A DNA stretch of 64,000 bases from Marinobacter salarius (GTDB lineage Bacteria > Pseudomonadota > Gammaproteobacteria > Pseudomonadales > Oleiphilaceae): NCBI RefSeq assembly GCF_032922745.1, contig NZ_CP136693.1, forward strand, positions 3,162,001-3,226,000, read 5' to 3'. This document shows positions 36,201 through 45,355 of the stretch, one piece after another; position 1 is the stretch's first letter, and every line of letters starts with the position of its first letter. Position numbers and translations under genes: made by a program. The notes beneath the pieces were generated by a model. That model was not told the DNA's origin, ran no database searches, and was given only the letters and a program-made list of their open reading frames with translations.

Positions 36201-38136
36201 GCGTATGGGCAGGCCAATCTCCCTCACGCGGAAGCTGTTGCTACTGGGTGCCGCACCGGCGACTGTCATGTTCATCGTGCTGATGGTGTTCTTTACGTCT
36301 GCACGGCTTGACGACGCTCGCAAGGACCTTTCGGACAGTAGTCAAATGCTTGCTGACAGCCTCGCTCCAGCGGTTGAGTACGCCGTCGTTTCAGGGAACG
36401 CGGCCTCCCTTGAACAGATACTGTCGCAATCATTGCGGCGTAGTCGGGCCCAATGGATCCGCGTCTCTAACGTGGTAAATGACGAGGTTGGATTTGTCTC
36501 CACAGACGACCCTGGCAATATCAGTGCTGAGGACACCTTCGACGTCTTTGAATCAGAGATACTCCAACAGCCGCTAGACCTAGGTGAAGAGCGCCAGAAC
36601 GAATGGTTCGAACCAAACTACGGGTTCGGGTCGGGAGCGCTTCGTGTGGGTACGGTTCAGGTCGGTGTCAACAAAGCCCAACTCGCTGCACGCCAGCAAG
36701 ACATCCTTTGGACATCATTAGCGGTTGGTTTTTCGCTGCTGTTGTTTACGCTATTAATCGTCAATCATTCGCTGAATAGCATTGTCTCACCTATCCACGG
36801 CTTATCCCGTCGGGTTGCAAAACTGACCAATCGCGAATACGAAGAAGTTGAGGTCGGCCTTACAGGTACCACCCGGGAAACCCAGGAACTGGAGGAGAGC
36901 CTGAACGCCCTCTCCAGGCATCTTCGAAATCTCAAAGCATCCAGGGATGAAACTCTGGCTTCCTCTGAAAAAGCCCGTGAACGCTCGGAAATGGCGAATC
37001 GAGCCAAATCCGAGTTTCTTGCCACCATGAGCCATGAGTTACGAACACCGCTCAATGGTGTTCTGGGGATGATCGAACTTGTGACCGATGAAGCCCTGAG
37101 CGCTCGACAGAAAGACTATCTCCAGACAGCGCGGCAGTCCACCGAGGATTTGCTGACGGTTATTAATGACATCCTGGACTACTCCCATATTGACCGCGGT
37201 ACGCTGGAACTGGATAGCCGCGAATTTGACCTGAAAGAACTCATCACCAACTGCACCGCCAGCTACCGTCATGTAGCGGAGCAGCAGGGTTTGGTCCTGT
37301 CAACCCTATTCACGGGAGATTGGCCAGACCATCTGGTTGTACTGGGTGACGCTCCGCGCCTGCGTCAGATCCTGGCGGGCCTTATCGATAATGCCATCAA
37401 ATTCACAGGCGACGGTTTCATCAAAGTTCAGGCTGGCTTTTTCGCCGTTGAAGAGAACTGTCTGGTGCTCAACTGCACTGTCAGCGACTCGGGCTGTGGC
37501 ATTCCGGTCGAGCGGATTCAAGACATCTTTAACTCCTTTGAGCAACTCGATACCGGTGATTCACGTCGTTATGGCGGCACCGGAATGGGGCTCTCGCTGG
37601 TCCAGAGACTGGTGGAACTGATGGGAGGCCACGTTAAAGTTCAAACGGACATTGGGAAAGGGTCACAGTTCCGCTTTGAACTACCCTTTGAACTGGCAAC
37701 CCAGGGAGATCACTTTGAGCAGGCAGAAAAGGCCCCCATCGAAGCCGGCAGTGAGCAAGCCCGCGCTTTGGTCGTAGAGGACAACATTGTGAACCAGAGG
37801 GTCGCCACCGCTTTGCTTAAACGGTTAGGCTTTGACACAGATACTGCTGCCAATGGTGAGGAGGCGCTGCAACTTGTCCAGACCAACCACTCAGGCTACG
37901 ACGTTATCCTGATGGACTGCCAGATGCCTGTAATGGACGGCTATGAAACAACCCGCTGTATCCGGGAATGGGAAAAGAGTAACGGCCAGGGCGGAACACC
38001 CATTATCGCGCTGACAGCCGACGTCCTCCCGGGAACCGAATCCAGTTGTCGAGAAGCGGGCATGAACGATTACCTGGCCAAGCCAGTAAGAAAAGAAAAT
38101 CTGAGAGTGGTACTCAGCCGCTGGATACGGGTGTAA
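36193..38136 (+). CDS. Hybrid sensor histidine kinase with receiver domain
   Basis: A 647-residue inner-membrane kinase. TM1 is at about 13-35, a 135-residue periplasmic domain follows, TM2 is at about 172-191, then HAMP (about 195-248), HisKA with phospho-accepting His281 (MSHELRTPLNG), the ATPase domain with LIDNAIKF, SDSGCGIP and GGTGMGLSLV, and a receiver with Asp575 (VILMDCQMPVMDGYE). No HPt domain is present, so the phosphate must pass to a separate protein. The ATG at 36193 has AGGAGG upstream; a GTG at 36136 is in frame but lies inside the binding-protein gene. Confidence 0.9.
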   Translation: MIKRMGRPISLTRKLLLLGAAPATVMFIVLMVFFTSARLDDARKDLSDSSQMLADSLAPAVEYAVVSGNAASLEQILSQSLRRSRAQWIRVSNVVNDEVGFVSTDDPGNISAEDTFDVFESEILQQPLDLGEERQNEWFEPNYGFGSGALRVGTVQVGVNKAQLAARQQDILWTSLAVGFSLLLFTLLIVNHSLNSIVSPIHGLSRRVAKLTNREYEEVEVGLTGTTRETQELEESLNALSRHLRNLKASRDETLASSEKARERSEMANRAKSEFLATMSHELRTPLNGVLGMIELVTDEALSARQKDYLQTARQSTEDLLTVINDILDYSHIDRGTLELDSREFDLKELITNCTASYRHVAEQQGLVLSTLFTGDWPDHLVVLGDAPRLRQILAGLIDNAIKFTGDGFIKVQAGFFAVEENCLVLNCTVSDSGCGIPVERIQDIFNSFEQLDTGDSRRYGGTGMGLSLVQRLVELMGGHVKVQTDIGKGSQFRFELPFELATQGDHFEQAEKAPIEAGSEQARALVVEDNIVNQRVATALLKRLGFDTDTAANGEEALQLVQTNHSGYDVILMDCQMPVMDGYETTRCIREWEKSNGQGGTPIIALTADVLPGTESSCREAGMNDYLAKPVRKENLRVVLSRWIRV

Positions 38137-38163
38137 CCAGCGGCCCTTCGTAAGACGGAAAGG

Positions 38164-39549
38164 TTACGCGACGGGCTCACGCATGGTGACGAACTCTTCG
38201 GCGGAGGTCGGATGGATACCGATGGTGCTGTCGAATTGCTCTTTGGTCGCGCCAGCTTTCAGGGCAACCGCTATCCCCTGGGTAATTTCCCCCGCATCGG
38301 GCCCAACCATATGAGCACCCAGCACCCGGTCTGTGTCAGCGTCCACCACCAGTTTCATCAGTGACCGCTCATCCCGCCCACTCAAGGCATGTTTCATCGG
38401 TTTGAACTCCGACCGGTAGATACGGAGCTTATGCCCGGCCTCCCTTGCCTCAGCTTCCGTCAGGCCGACCGTTCCGATATTGGGCTGGCAGAATACCGCC
38501 GTCGGAATGCTTGTATAGTCCATCTCGCCCTGGCCGTCTCCGAACAGTCGGCGAGAAAGCACCATACCCTGTGCCAGCGCCACCGGCGTCAGTTGCGGTG
38601 TGCCGATAACATCTCCGAGGGCTGTAATGGAGGGCACGGCCGTCTGAAAGTGATCGTCCACAACCACATGGCCGGAGGCACTGAGCTGAACCCCAAGTGC
38701 CTCAAGCCCCAGGCCATCCACCAATGCACGGCGCCCGGTAGCCGCCATCACAAGACCAGTGTTCATACGGGAGCCATCGGTCAGGTCGAGGTTGTAGTGG
38801 GTGTCCTCGCTCTCGATGGATTCGATATTGACGCCAAAGCGCAGGTCCACGCCCTTCTTGCGTATTTCCGCAGCGGTAAACTCTCGGATGTCCTCATCGA
38901 AGCCGCGAAGAAACAGGTCCCCCCGATAAAGAAGTGTCGTCTTAACGCCAAGCCCGGCAAGAATACCGGCAAATTCAACCGCTATGTAACCACCGCCCCA
39001 GACCACAGCCTGCCTCGGCAGTTGCGGCAGGTAAAACATCTCGTTCGAGGTAAGAACACACTCCTTGCCGGGCACATCCGGGACCACTGGCCAGCTGCCG
39101 GTGGCAATGGTGATATGCTTCGCCGTATAGGACCGTTCTCCCACCACAATGGTGTGAGCGTCGGTCAGCGACGCGGTGCCTTCAATCACCGTAACGCCGG
39201 CATTGGCCAGCATACGCCCATAGATCCCGTTAAGACGTTCGATTTCTGCGTTCTTGTTGGCAACCAGTCTGGTCCAGTCAAAACTCACCTGGTCGCCGGG
39301 CACGTTCCATCCATACCCCGCAGCGTCCTCAATGTCTTCTCCGGCGTGGGAACCATAGACAAACAACTTCTTGGGTACGCAACCCACATTGACGCAGGTC
39401 CCGCCCAGGTAGCGCGATTCCACCACGGCCACTCGAGCTCCCTTGGCCGCCGACATGCGCGCCAGTCTGACACCGCCGGAGCCGGCTCCCACAACAATAA
39501 GATCAAAATCCTGTCTGTCAGACACAGTATCTCCTGTCGTTTTCGACAA
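38164..39549 (-). CDS. gor: Glutathione-disulfide reductase
   Basis: A 461-residue FAD/NADPH enzyme that reduces oxidised glutathione. The FAD loop is VVGAGSGGVRLARM, the redox pair is Cys52/Cys57 in GGTCVNVGCVPKK, the NADPH loop is VVWGGGYIAVEFAGIL, and the C-terminal interface helix holds the active-site histidine in GIHPTSAEEFVTM. The length is standard. It lies 9 bases behind a GNAT gene on the same strand at the end of the type II secretion block; whether it is read from that operon is not clear. Confidence 0.93.
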   Translation of the reverse strand: MSKTTGDTVSDRQDFDLIVVGAGSGGVRLARMSAAKGARVAVVESRYLGGTCVNVGCVPKKLFVYGSHAGEDIEDAAGYGWNVPGDQVSFDWTRLVANKNAEIERLNGIYGRMLANAGVTVIEGTASLTDAHTIVVGERSYTAKHITIATGSWPVVPDVPGKECVLTSNEMFYLPQLPRQAVVWGGGYIAVEFAGILAGLGVKTTLLYRGDLFLRGFDEDIREFTAAEIRKKGVDLRFGVNIESIESEDTHYNLDLTDGSRMNTGLVMAATGRRALVDGLGLEALGVQLSASGHVVVDDHFQTAVPSITALGDVIGTPQLTPVALAQGMVLSRRLFGDGQGEMDYTSIPTAVFCQPNIGTVGLTEAEAREAGHKLRIYRSEFKPMKHALSGRDERSLMKLVVDADTDRVLGAHMVGPDAGEITQGIAVALKAGATKEQFDSTIGIHPTSAEEFVTMREPVA

Positions 39550-39558
39550 TCTGTTGGT

Positions 39559-40224
39559 TCAACCGGATGCCGCCGCCTGTTCGTCGGGGCGGACCTCGCG
39601 GAATAGTATATGATCCTCAAAGCTCCCCAGCCGAATAGTGCCAAGGCTTCGGAACCCTTCTGACTCGTAGAAGGGAAGGTATCGGCTGTTGCCCGTATCC
39701 AGGACAAGCCCACTCCCCCGGGGATTTTCCCCGCAGAGCCGCTCAACCGTGGATAACAGCAATCGCCCATATCCTTTGTTCTGATAGTTCGGATTCACCC
39801 CCATCAACGGCAACTGGTGAGCCAGGGGCTGGGGGAGCATTTCCCGTATCCTCTCATGGTAATCCAGGTAGCGACGGGTGCAGGCGAACCCTGTTGTCAA
39901 AACCATACGAATGCGCCAACTAAACTGCTCCGCGAGATTCAGCCGGAGTTCAGGCTCGCCAATAAAAGCAACGGCCACAAGTGTATCGTTCACCAATACG
40001 CCAACAGCGTCCTGGTTCAGATCAAAATAGAGGTCGATCAGTTCCCGAACGGTGGCGCGGACACGTTGCTGGTAACCGGGGCGACCGTGGTCAAAAAGGT
40101 ACTGGAACGTGGGCTCGTCACGGTAGGCATGAACCAGTATGGAAATCGCCTCATTTCGGGCGCTCCTGTCAAGGCGGACAATGACCGGCTGCGGATTGTT
40201 CTTGTTTTCTGTACCGTCGTTCAT
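39559..40224 (-). CDS. GNAT family N-acetyltransferase
   Basis: A 221-residue acetyltransferase. The acetyl-CoA loop is NPNYQNKGYGRLLLSTVE, and the strands before and after it (LMGVNPNYQ, GSGLVLDTGN) fit the GNAT fold; a final YESEGFRSLGTIRL closes the domain. The acceptor is unknown. I place the start at the ATG at 40224; the frame is open to 40356, but the extension overlaps gspM and looks non-coding. It lies 23 bases after gspM and 9 before gor. Confidence 0.82.
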   Translation of the reverse strand: MNDGTENKNNPQPVIVRLDRSARNEAISILVHAYRDEPTFQYLFDHGRPGYQQRVRATVRELIDLYFDLNQDAVGVLVNDTLVAVAFIGEPELRLNLAEQFSWRIRMVLTTGFACTRRYLDYHERIREMLPQPLAHQLPLMGVNPNYQNKGYGRLLLSTVERLCGENPRGSGLVLDTGNSRYLPFYESEGFRSLGTIRLGSFEDHILFREVRPDEQAAASG

Positions 40225-40247
40225 CAGATGCTCTCCAGTTGCCTGTC

Positions 40248-40778
40248 TCAGATCGTCAGTGTCAGACGTACGGCTACAATTCCCGGGTCGTTCTGCCGGT
40301 CCATGGATGCCTGATCTATCCGGACACCGTGGCCGGTGTTCAACCGTTCCAGCCAACTTGCCACTTCGGTAAATGGTACGCCCTCGAGCCAGACGCGAAT
40401 GGCGTCCTCCCCGCTGGGCTCAAAGCGCTGCAGGGAAAGGCCTGCCTCGCTGGCGCTACGCGTCACCAGTGCCATCAGCGCACGGCCGTCTGCGGGCGTA
40501 TCAGCACCTGCAGCGCCTTGAGACGTTCCAGTACTGGACAGACGTTCCAATGACTGATGATTGGCCTCAAGCCACGCCAGCAACTCGGTGGCGCGATCCC
40601 TCTCGCCCACGGCTTGGCTATGGAACTCCGTGGCGGGGCGCCAAACTCCGAAGTAGAGAATGCCCAGGAGAACGGCCATCGCAAGAACCGACAGAGCCTG
40701 CTGGTCCCTGCGAGGCAATTGGTCATACTGGGCGATGAGTTTTCCGACGGCTGGCTGTTCCTTGATCCTGTTTAACAT
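40248..40778 (-). CDS. gspM: Type II secretion system protein M
   Basis: A 176-residue inner-membrane protein of the T2SS platform, partner of GspL. One membrane helix at about 29-48 (ALSVLAMAVLLGILYFGVW), then a periplasmic region with a coiled-coil part and a ferredoxin-like C-terminus (SLQRFEPSGEDAIRVWLEGV). The short cytoplasmic start contains YDQLPRRDQ, typical of GspM. It is the last of the gsp genes on this strand, four bases after gspL. Confidence 0.85.
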   Translation of the reverse strand: MLNRIKEQPAVGKLIAQYDQLPRRDQQALSVLAMAVLLGILYFGVWRPATEFHSQAVGERDRATELLAWLEANHQSLERLSSTGTSQGAAGADTPADGRALMALVTRSASEAGLSLQRFEPSGEDAIRVWLEGVPFTEVASWLERLNTGHGVRIDQASMDRQNDPGIVAVRLTLTI

Positions 40779-40782
40779 GCCA

Positions 40783-42087
40783 TTATCCTCCCGAAACCGT
40801 CAGGCGACCGCGGGCGCCATCGGATTCATTAACCACCGAGCCGATCTTCGCTTCCAATCCCCGACTGGTCAGGCCATTTCTCAGGGTACTGAGCTTGTCA
40901 TAGCTGTCCGCCCGCACATCTACCACAAGTTCCCCTCGATTCCGGCTGTAGTTAACCGAATTGAAATTGACAGCGCGTGAATCGGGAATCTTCGAATACT
41001 GTTCACCCGTGTACTTCATCAACGTGATAAAACCGGCGTCCGGCCCCTCCGCCTGAAGTTGACGCATTTGGCCTTCAACAACCCGGCGTACGTTTCCTGA
41101 ATGGGTCCTGGTATCTCCCGGGAAGGCTTCACGATAAACCGCCATCGCCTGTCCGCGGATCTCGTCGGCTTGCTGCTGGTGATAGAACCCCATACCTACT
41201 TCCACGCCAATCTGGATCACAAACCATACGCAGGCCACGGCAACAAGTGGTTTCCACGCGCCCAACACACTCGATTTACCCGTGCGGATGCTATAGGCCC
41301 CCTGGCACAGGTTGATCGGTTGGCAAAGGTGATGATGGTGGGAATGTGCCAGCAGTTCCAGAGGCATCAATTCAAGCGTTTCCTCGCGGACCGTCAAGCG
41401 CCCAGATGATTTCAACTCGCTCAAGTCAGACTGCTGACGCTCATATTCCTGCTGAGTGCCGTAGACCGTGACCGGCACCTCGGCAACCACTTCATCAGAA
41501 GGCGGAAGCGCGAGCGTCTGAGCGAACATCGCCAGGTTCCGCGCATGCACGCTGAGCCATTCCCCTTGGTCACTGGACAGCATGGCGGAATCGCCATCCA
41601 AACATACCGACCAACCACCTTCAGTGACGGGCAGCAAGCTGGAATCCGGGTAGATCGCATCCAGCTTAAGGTGATTCCACCCACTGAACATCGCCACCCA
41701 TTCCGCCATTTGCCCATGGTCTATAGCGGCCACCCGAAAACCCTTCTCCGTGCGGTTGCCAAGGGCCAGATGAACGTTCTCGATATCCTGGGCAACCTGT
41801 TCCTCAACCGCATAGGGAAGCGCCTGATGCACAAATCGCGTTTGTTTAGCGGGAATGTCAGCTACGCAAAACAACGCTTCGTCGCCGGGGATGAGGCCGA
41901 CCAACAGCACGTTCTCAAGGTCATTCTGGGTCAGGGTCTGTTCAATGACATCTTGTGAATCCGCTGTTCCCCGGGCCTGGGCATCTCCACTGGCATCCAC
42001 CAGCACCCAATTGTACAACTGGGCTTCCGGGTTGGCGTCGAGGTCCGCGAACGGTGGCCGCGGCCTGACGTAGAGGCGATATGACAT
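40783..42087 (-). CDS. gspL: Type II secretion system protein L
   Basis: A 434-residue GspL, the inner-membrane link between the ATPase GspE and the rest of the platform. The cytoplasmic actin-like part (1-270) includes VLLVGLIPGDEALFCVADIP and LPYAVEEQVAQDIENVHLAL. One membrane helix lies at about 285-303 (VAVACVWFVIQIGVEVGMGF) and the periplasmic domain follows. It comes 77 bases after gspK, and is followed four bases later by gspM. Confidence 0.88.
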   Translation of the reverse strand: MSYRLYVRPRPPFADLDANPEAQLYNWVLVDASGDAQARGTADSQDVIEQTLTQNDLENVLLVGLIPGDEALFCVADIPAKQTRFVHQALPYAVEEQVAQDIENVHLALGNRTEKGFRVAAIDHGQMAEWVAMFSGWNHLKLDAIYPDSSLLPVTEGGWSVCLDGDSAMLSSDQGEWLSVHARNLAMFAQTLALPPSDEVVAEVPVTVYGTQQEYERQQSDLSELKSSGRLTVREETLELMPLELLAHSHHHHLCQPINLCQGAYSIRTGKSSVLGAWKPLVAVACVWFVIQIGVEVGMGFYHQQQADEIRGQAMAVYREAFPGDTRTHSGNVRRVVEGQMRQLQAEGPDAGFITLMKYTGEQYSKIPDSRAVNFNSVNYSRNRGELVVDVRADSYDKLSTLRNGLTSRGLEAKIGSVVNESDGARGRLTVSGG

Positions 42088-42164
42088 TCTGAACAGTTTC
42101 CTTTTTCGAAACCCTCTCGGGGTTATCGGTTCTTTTTGTAACGATTTTGCGGCACCGGACTTCC

Positions 42165-43178
42165 CTATTCCTCGGAGACGCTGAACGGTTCTTTGGTAAT
42201 GCGATTCTTTTGCCCGATGTCACGAGAAACGGTCTGCATCTCACCTTCCGGGCTGCGATAAACCGTGCTGACCAGGTTGGCAACCCGATTATCGTAAGTA
42301 ATACGCGACACCACTTCAAAAAAACGAGTCTGCAGGCCCAGGCCGGTTGACTTGAGGCCAAGGCCGGCGAACTCCGGTAACGCCAGGAAGTCCTGTACGT
42401 TCTCGAAGCGCTCCTCCAAACGCCTCTCAAGAATAGCGTCTGCCTGCGCCTGTGTCAGTTCCTCGTGAAGGGACCTGAGTACCGGTGCCGTCGCGGTATT
42501 CACATTGATGCCCAAGCCGGTCACAGGTAACGCCGATACGTGAGGCCTTAGTGCCCGGTAGGCTTCCTTGGTCATACCATCGATCATGCGGAGTTCGGAG
42601 ACATCGACAAAGGGCTGGTTGCCGGCCCGGTAAGCCGGATCCTCAGACAGGTACCGCCCGTCCTCTGCTCCATCGGCGCTGATGGTCTGGTCGTTCGGAT
42701 CGATCCAGTCGACCAGCGCATCGACTTTGACCCTGGTGATTTCAAGAACCAGGAGCAAACGGGCTATACGATCACGAACAACAGGGTCGACCTGTCCGTT
42801 GGCACTCACCAGATCATTAAGGTTGATCCGGCCGCCGAGATCATCAACTTGAATTTCAACCACGCCATTATCATCGAGAGGGAGGATTGCGGCATTCTTG
42901 GCCCAGAACTCATCCAGGCTGTCCACCATAAGGTTGTTTTCCTTATCGTCCTCAAAGTCCCGTACCAGAATCTGGCGGGCGAAAGCTTCCGCCCCCAGGG
43001 CGACGCTGTGCCCCTGCTGTTGGGCAAGGTAGTGACTGGCGCGGAACACCCGCACGCTTTGCTGCTGCGTCATGCCTGTGGCCAACATGACCACCAGTGC
43101 CATGGCGAGGAGTACCATGATCAGCGCCACTCCGCCCTGGGAATTAGCCGGTCTTCCGTTGAATGGACGTTTAGCCAC
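42165..43178 (-). CDS. gspK: Type II secretion system minor pseudopilin K
   Basis: A 337-residue GspK, the large minor pseudopilin that caps the pseudopilus tip. The prepilin site is GG|VALIMVLLAMALVVML at about residue 16, with valine instead of phenylalanine after the cut and no glutamate at +5, as usual in GspK. Two helix-hairpin-helix-like repeats and calcium-type acidic loops occur later (VDWIDPNDQTI). I take the GTG at 43178, overlapping the gspJ stop with AGGAG upstream; the frame is open to 43241 inside gspJ. Confidence 0.85.
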   Translation of the reverse strand: MAKRPFNGRPANSQGGVALIMVLLAMALVVMLATGMTQQQSVRVFRASHYLAQQQGHSVALGAEAFARQILVRDFEDDKENNLMVDSLDEFWAKNAAILPLDDNGVVEIQVDDLGGRINLNDLVSANGQVDPVVRDRIARLLLVLEITRVKVDALVDWIDPNDQTISADGAEDGRYLSEDPAYRAGNQPFVDVSELRMIDGMTKEAYRALRPHVSALPVTGLGINVNTATAPVLRSLHEELTQAQADAILERRLEERFENVQDFLALPEFAGLGLKSTGLGLQTRFFEVVSRITYDNRVANLVSTVYRSPEGEMQTVSRDIGQKNRITKEPFSVSEE

Positions 43179-43947
43179 CAACTGCTCCTGTTTCGGAAGA
43201 GTTCTGGTTCTGGTCCTGTTGCTGGTCATCGTCCTGATCATCCGCGGCGTCGTTGGCGCTGTTCACCACACCCTGGGCAACGTCATTATCAAAATCAGGA
43301 AGCGTAAAGGTCCTTACCAGCTCACCAAAGCGTTCGTGCTCTATGGTGACCTCAATACCCAACGGTAAGGGAATGTCGGGGCGCGTACCCGGCGTCGTGT
43401 TGGCCATACTCTCTTCGTCAGGCCATTCATCCCGCCAGTTTCGCTGGTCATCCAGAAAGCGGACGGAGAAGTCGGTCACGTTAGTGAGCAGAAGTAGGTC
43501 CTGGCTGTTGTCTTCCTGCCCCCTGTCGACGGTTACCCAGTACCGCCGGCGCAATTCGTCCCCGGTGTATTCCCAGCCCACCCGTTGCAGACTGCTGCGT
43601 CGGGTTCCAAGCGGATTGCGCCACCCCTGACGGGTGAGAATCAACGAAAATTCCTCCTCACGGCTGGTCAGTGCGGGACGAAAATCGCCGTATATGTCAC
43701 GGGCGGACCGGTTCACCACCTGGGTAATATCCCGGTCCAGCAAGAGCATGGTGCGTTGAATGTCATCAAACTGTTCCGCCACTTCGTTGACCCGATCCCT
43801 GGACGAGACCACATTGCCCAGCACCTGCCATACCCCGAGGCCGATAACAGCGGTGATGGTTACCGCGATCAGCACCTCCATCAGGGTAAAGCCCGCTTGA
43901 GCGGAAGGATGCGACCGGTGTTGGGAAACGATCATGGGGGCCGACAT
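43171..43947 (-). CDS. gspJ: Type II secretion system minor pseudopilin J
   Basis: A 258-residue GspJ. A prepilin leader of 19 residues ends in AG|FTLMEVLIAVTIT, with the glutamate at +5. The rest matches GspJ: FDDIQRTMLLLDRDITQVVNR and FSLILTRQGWRNP. The C-terminal tail (about 230-258) is a low-complexity Asp/Gln/Asn run, which is longer than usual. It overlaps gspI by 1 base (TGATG) and gspK by 8. Confidence 0.88.
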   Translation of the reverse strand: MSAPMIVSQHRSHPSAQAGFTLMEVLIAVTITAVIGLGVWQVLGNVVSSRDRVNEVAEQFDDIQRTMLLLDRDITQVVNRSARDIYGDFRPALTSREEEFSLILTRQGWRNPLGTRRSSLQRVGWEYTGDELRRRYWVTVDRGQEDNSQDLLLLTNVTDFSVRFLDDQRNWRDEWPDEESMANTTPGTRPDIPLPLGIEVTIEHERFGELVRTFTLPDFDNDVAQGVVNSANDAADDQDDDQQQDQNQNSSETGAVGG

Positions 43948-44321
43948 CAGTTCTCACCAATAAATGCAGACAACGTGTGAATCGGGGCGGGCTCCGTTCT
44001 GTTGCCGCGGTATTGCGCCACCGATACCTCAACCCTAAGAATGGACGGGTCCTCTGTGGCAAGGACAGCGGTCGTTACCTGCCATCGATAGGCCCCATAT
44101 TCGATGTCGTCCGAGTTCTCTGAAATAGAGGGAAGGTTTTCCTGAAGCCGGATTTCGTTGATGCGATTGTCTGCCACCCAGCCAGCCAGGGTTTTGTCGC
44201 GAATTCGCTCATAACTGGAAATATACTGACTGCCAACCTCAGCGGCCGCGGTCGCAATCAGGCCAAACACCAGCAAAGCCACCAGGACCTCGATCAGTGT
44301 AAAACCGCGTTGCCCCTTCAT
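43947..44321 (-). CDS. gspI: Type II secretion system minor pseudopilin I
   Basis: A 124-residue GspI. The short 6-residue leader gives RG|FTLIEVLVALLVFGLIA, and the typical GspI segment WVADNRINEIRLQENLP follows at about 45-62. It helps build the pseudopilus tip with GspJ and GspK. The ATG overlaps the gspH stop (4 bases). Confidence 0.9.
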   Translation of the reverse strand: MKGQRGFTLIEVLVALLVFGLIATAAAEVGSQYISSYERIRDKTLAGWVADNRINEIRLQENLPSISENSDDIEYGAYRWQVTTAVLATEDPSILRVEVSVAQYRGNRTEPAPIHTLSAFIGEN

Positions 44322-44872
44322 TCTTCCTCGCCCTCCTCACTCCCGGGATGGCGCCATTCCAGGGGAGAAATGCCATCAGACGCGATGGTGTGCATCCGGG
44401 AATCGTCTCGGCCAACAAGGAACTCAATCTCAAAGGTCGTGGTTTCACCGCTGGAGAAAAACACCACATCTGGCCTTAGTTCATCTTCGTCTGATGCAAG
44501 GCGTGGGGTATCGCTTTCGATGTATTCAGTCACCGTGATCCATTCCGGAAAGCTTCGTGTCCGGAACATCCGCTCGGCTGGCTGCTTCCATTCGCCACTC
44601 AACTCTTCCCAGGCGACAAAACGATAGCTGTCATCCTCGAGGATCAGGCCCAACTCAGTATTGTTCAGTATCGACTGCTCTGAGGCAGTCTGCATCAGCA
44701 GGTAAAGCTCGCGTACTTCATTTTCCATCTCGCGATCACGCGAGCTACCACCCATCGACATAACGGCAAGCGCCGCGAGCAGTCCAACCACCACCAGGAC
44801 AACGAGTATTTCGATCAGTGTAAAGCCCGACTGTCGCGTCCTGGAGAGCACGATCAGTCCCTGACCTTCCAT
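44318..44872 (-). CDS. gspH: Type II secretion system minor pseudopilin H
   Basis: A 184-residue GspH. The leader of 16 residues ends SG|FTLIEILVVLVVVGLLA. The globular part has the GspH/FimT pattern with EVRELYLLMQTASEQSILNN and YRFVAWEEL. It overlaps the end of gspG by 19 bases and gspI by 4, so the whole set is tightly coupled. Confidence 0.88.
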   Translation of the reverse strand: MEGQGLIVLSRTRQSGFTLIEILVVLVVVGLLAALAVMSMGGSSRDREMENEVRELYLLMQTASEQSILNNTELGLILEDDSYRFVAWEELSGEWKQPAERMFRTRSFPEWITVTEYIESDTPRLASDEDELRPDVVFFSSGETTTFEIEFLVGRDDSRMHTIASDGISPLEWRHPGSEEGEEE

Positions 44873-45306
44873 ACACTGATGTCGGCGTTGTCGCCGTCAC
44901 CGCCTTCCCGGCCGTCCGCACCATAGGAATACAGGTCATAGGGGCCTTCCCTGCCTGGATTAACATACTGGTATGGCGCGCCCCAGGGGTCCTCAGGAAC
45001 GCTGTTCAGGTACCCTTCCGGATTCCAGTTCCTCGGCTCGGGGCTGCCGCTGGGTTTGGACACCAGTGCCTCAAGGCCCTGTTGGGTTGACGGGTAATGA
45101 CTGTTATCGAGGCGGTAGAGATCCAGCGCGTTTGCGATGTTGCTCATCTGTGTTTCGGCAACCGTCACACGGGCCTGGTCACTTCGCCCCATGATATTGG
45201 GCGCCACAATGGCTACCAGCAAGCCCAGAATAACCATGACCACCATGATTTCGATCAGGGTGAAACCCCGTTGTGCCACTTGATATTTCATTGTTTCGCT
45301 CTTCAT
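44854..45306 (-). CDS. gspG: Type II secretion system major pseudopilin G
   Basis: A 150-residue GspG, the main subunit of the pseudopilus. The cut site is RG|FTLIEIMVVMVILGLL at about residue 14, and the C-terminal half has the family calcium-site and loop pattern (LDLYRLDNSHYPSTQQGLEAL, cut short here at 20: LDLYRLDNSHYPSTQQGLEA, and NPEGYLNSVPEDPWGAPYQY). The start could be the ATG at 45306 or an ATG five codons later. It lies 49 bases after gspF. Confidence 0.93.
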   Translation of the reverse strand: MKSETMKYQVAQRGFTLIEIMVVMVILGLLVAIVAPNIMGRSDQARVTVAETQMSNIANALDLYRLDNSHYPSTQQGLEALVSKPSGSPEPRNWNPEGYLNSVPEDPWGAPYQYVNPGREGPYDLYSYGADGREGGDGDNADISVWKVRD

Positions 45307-45355
45307 CTGTCCCTATCTCTGGGTTTGGAAATGGGGTTGGCCCGCCGGTCCTGGC

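Noticed and set aside
38389..39606. 405-codon plus-strand frame
   Set aside because: It is antisense to glutathione reductase, which has all catalytic motifs; the antisense product is rich in His, Arg and Gly and has no family pattern.
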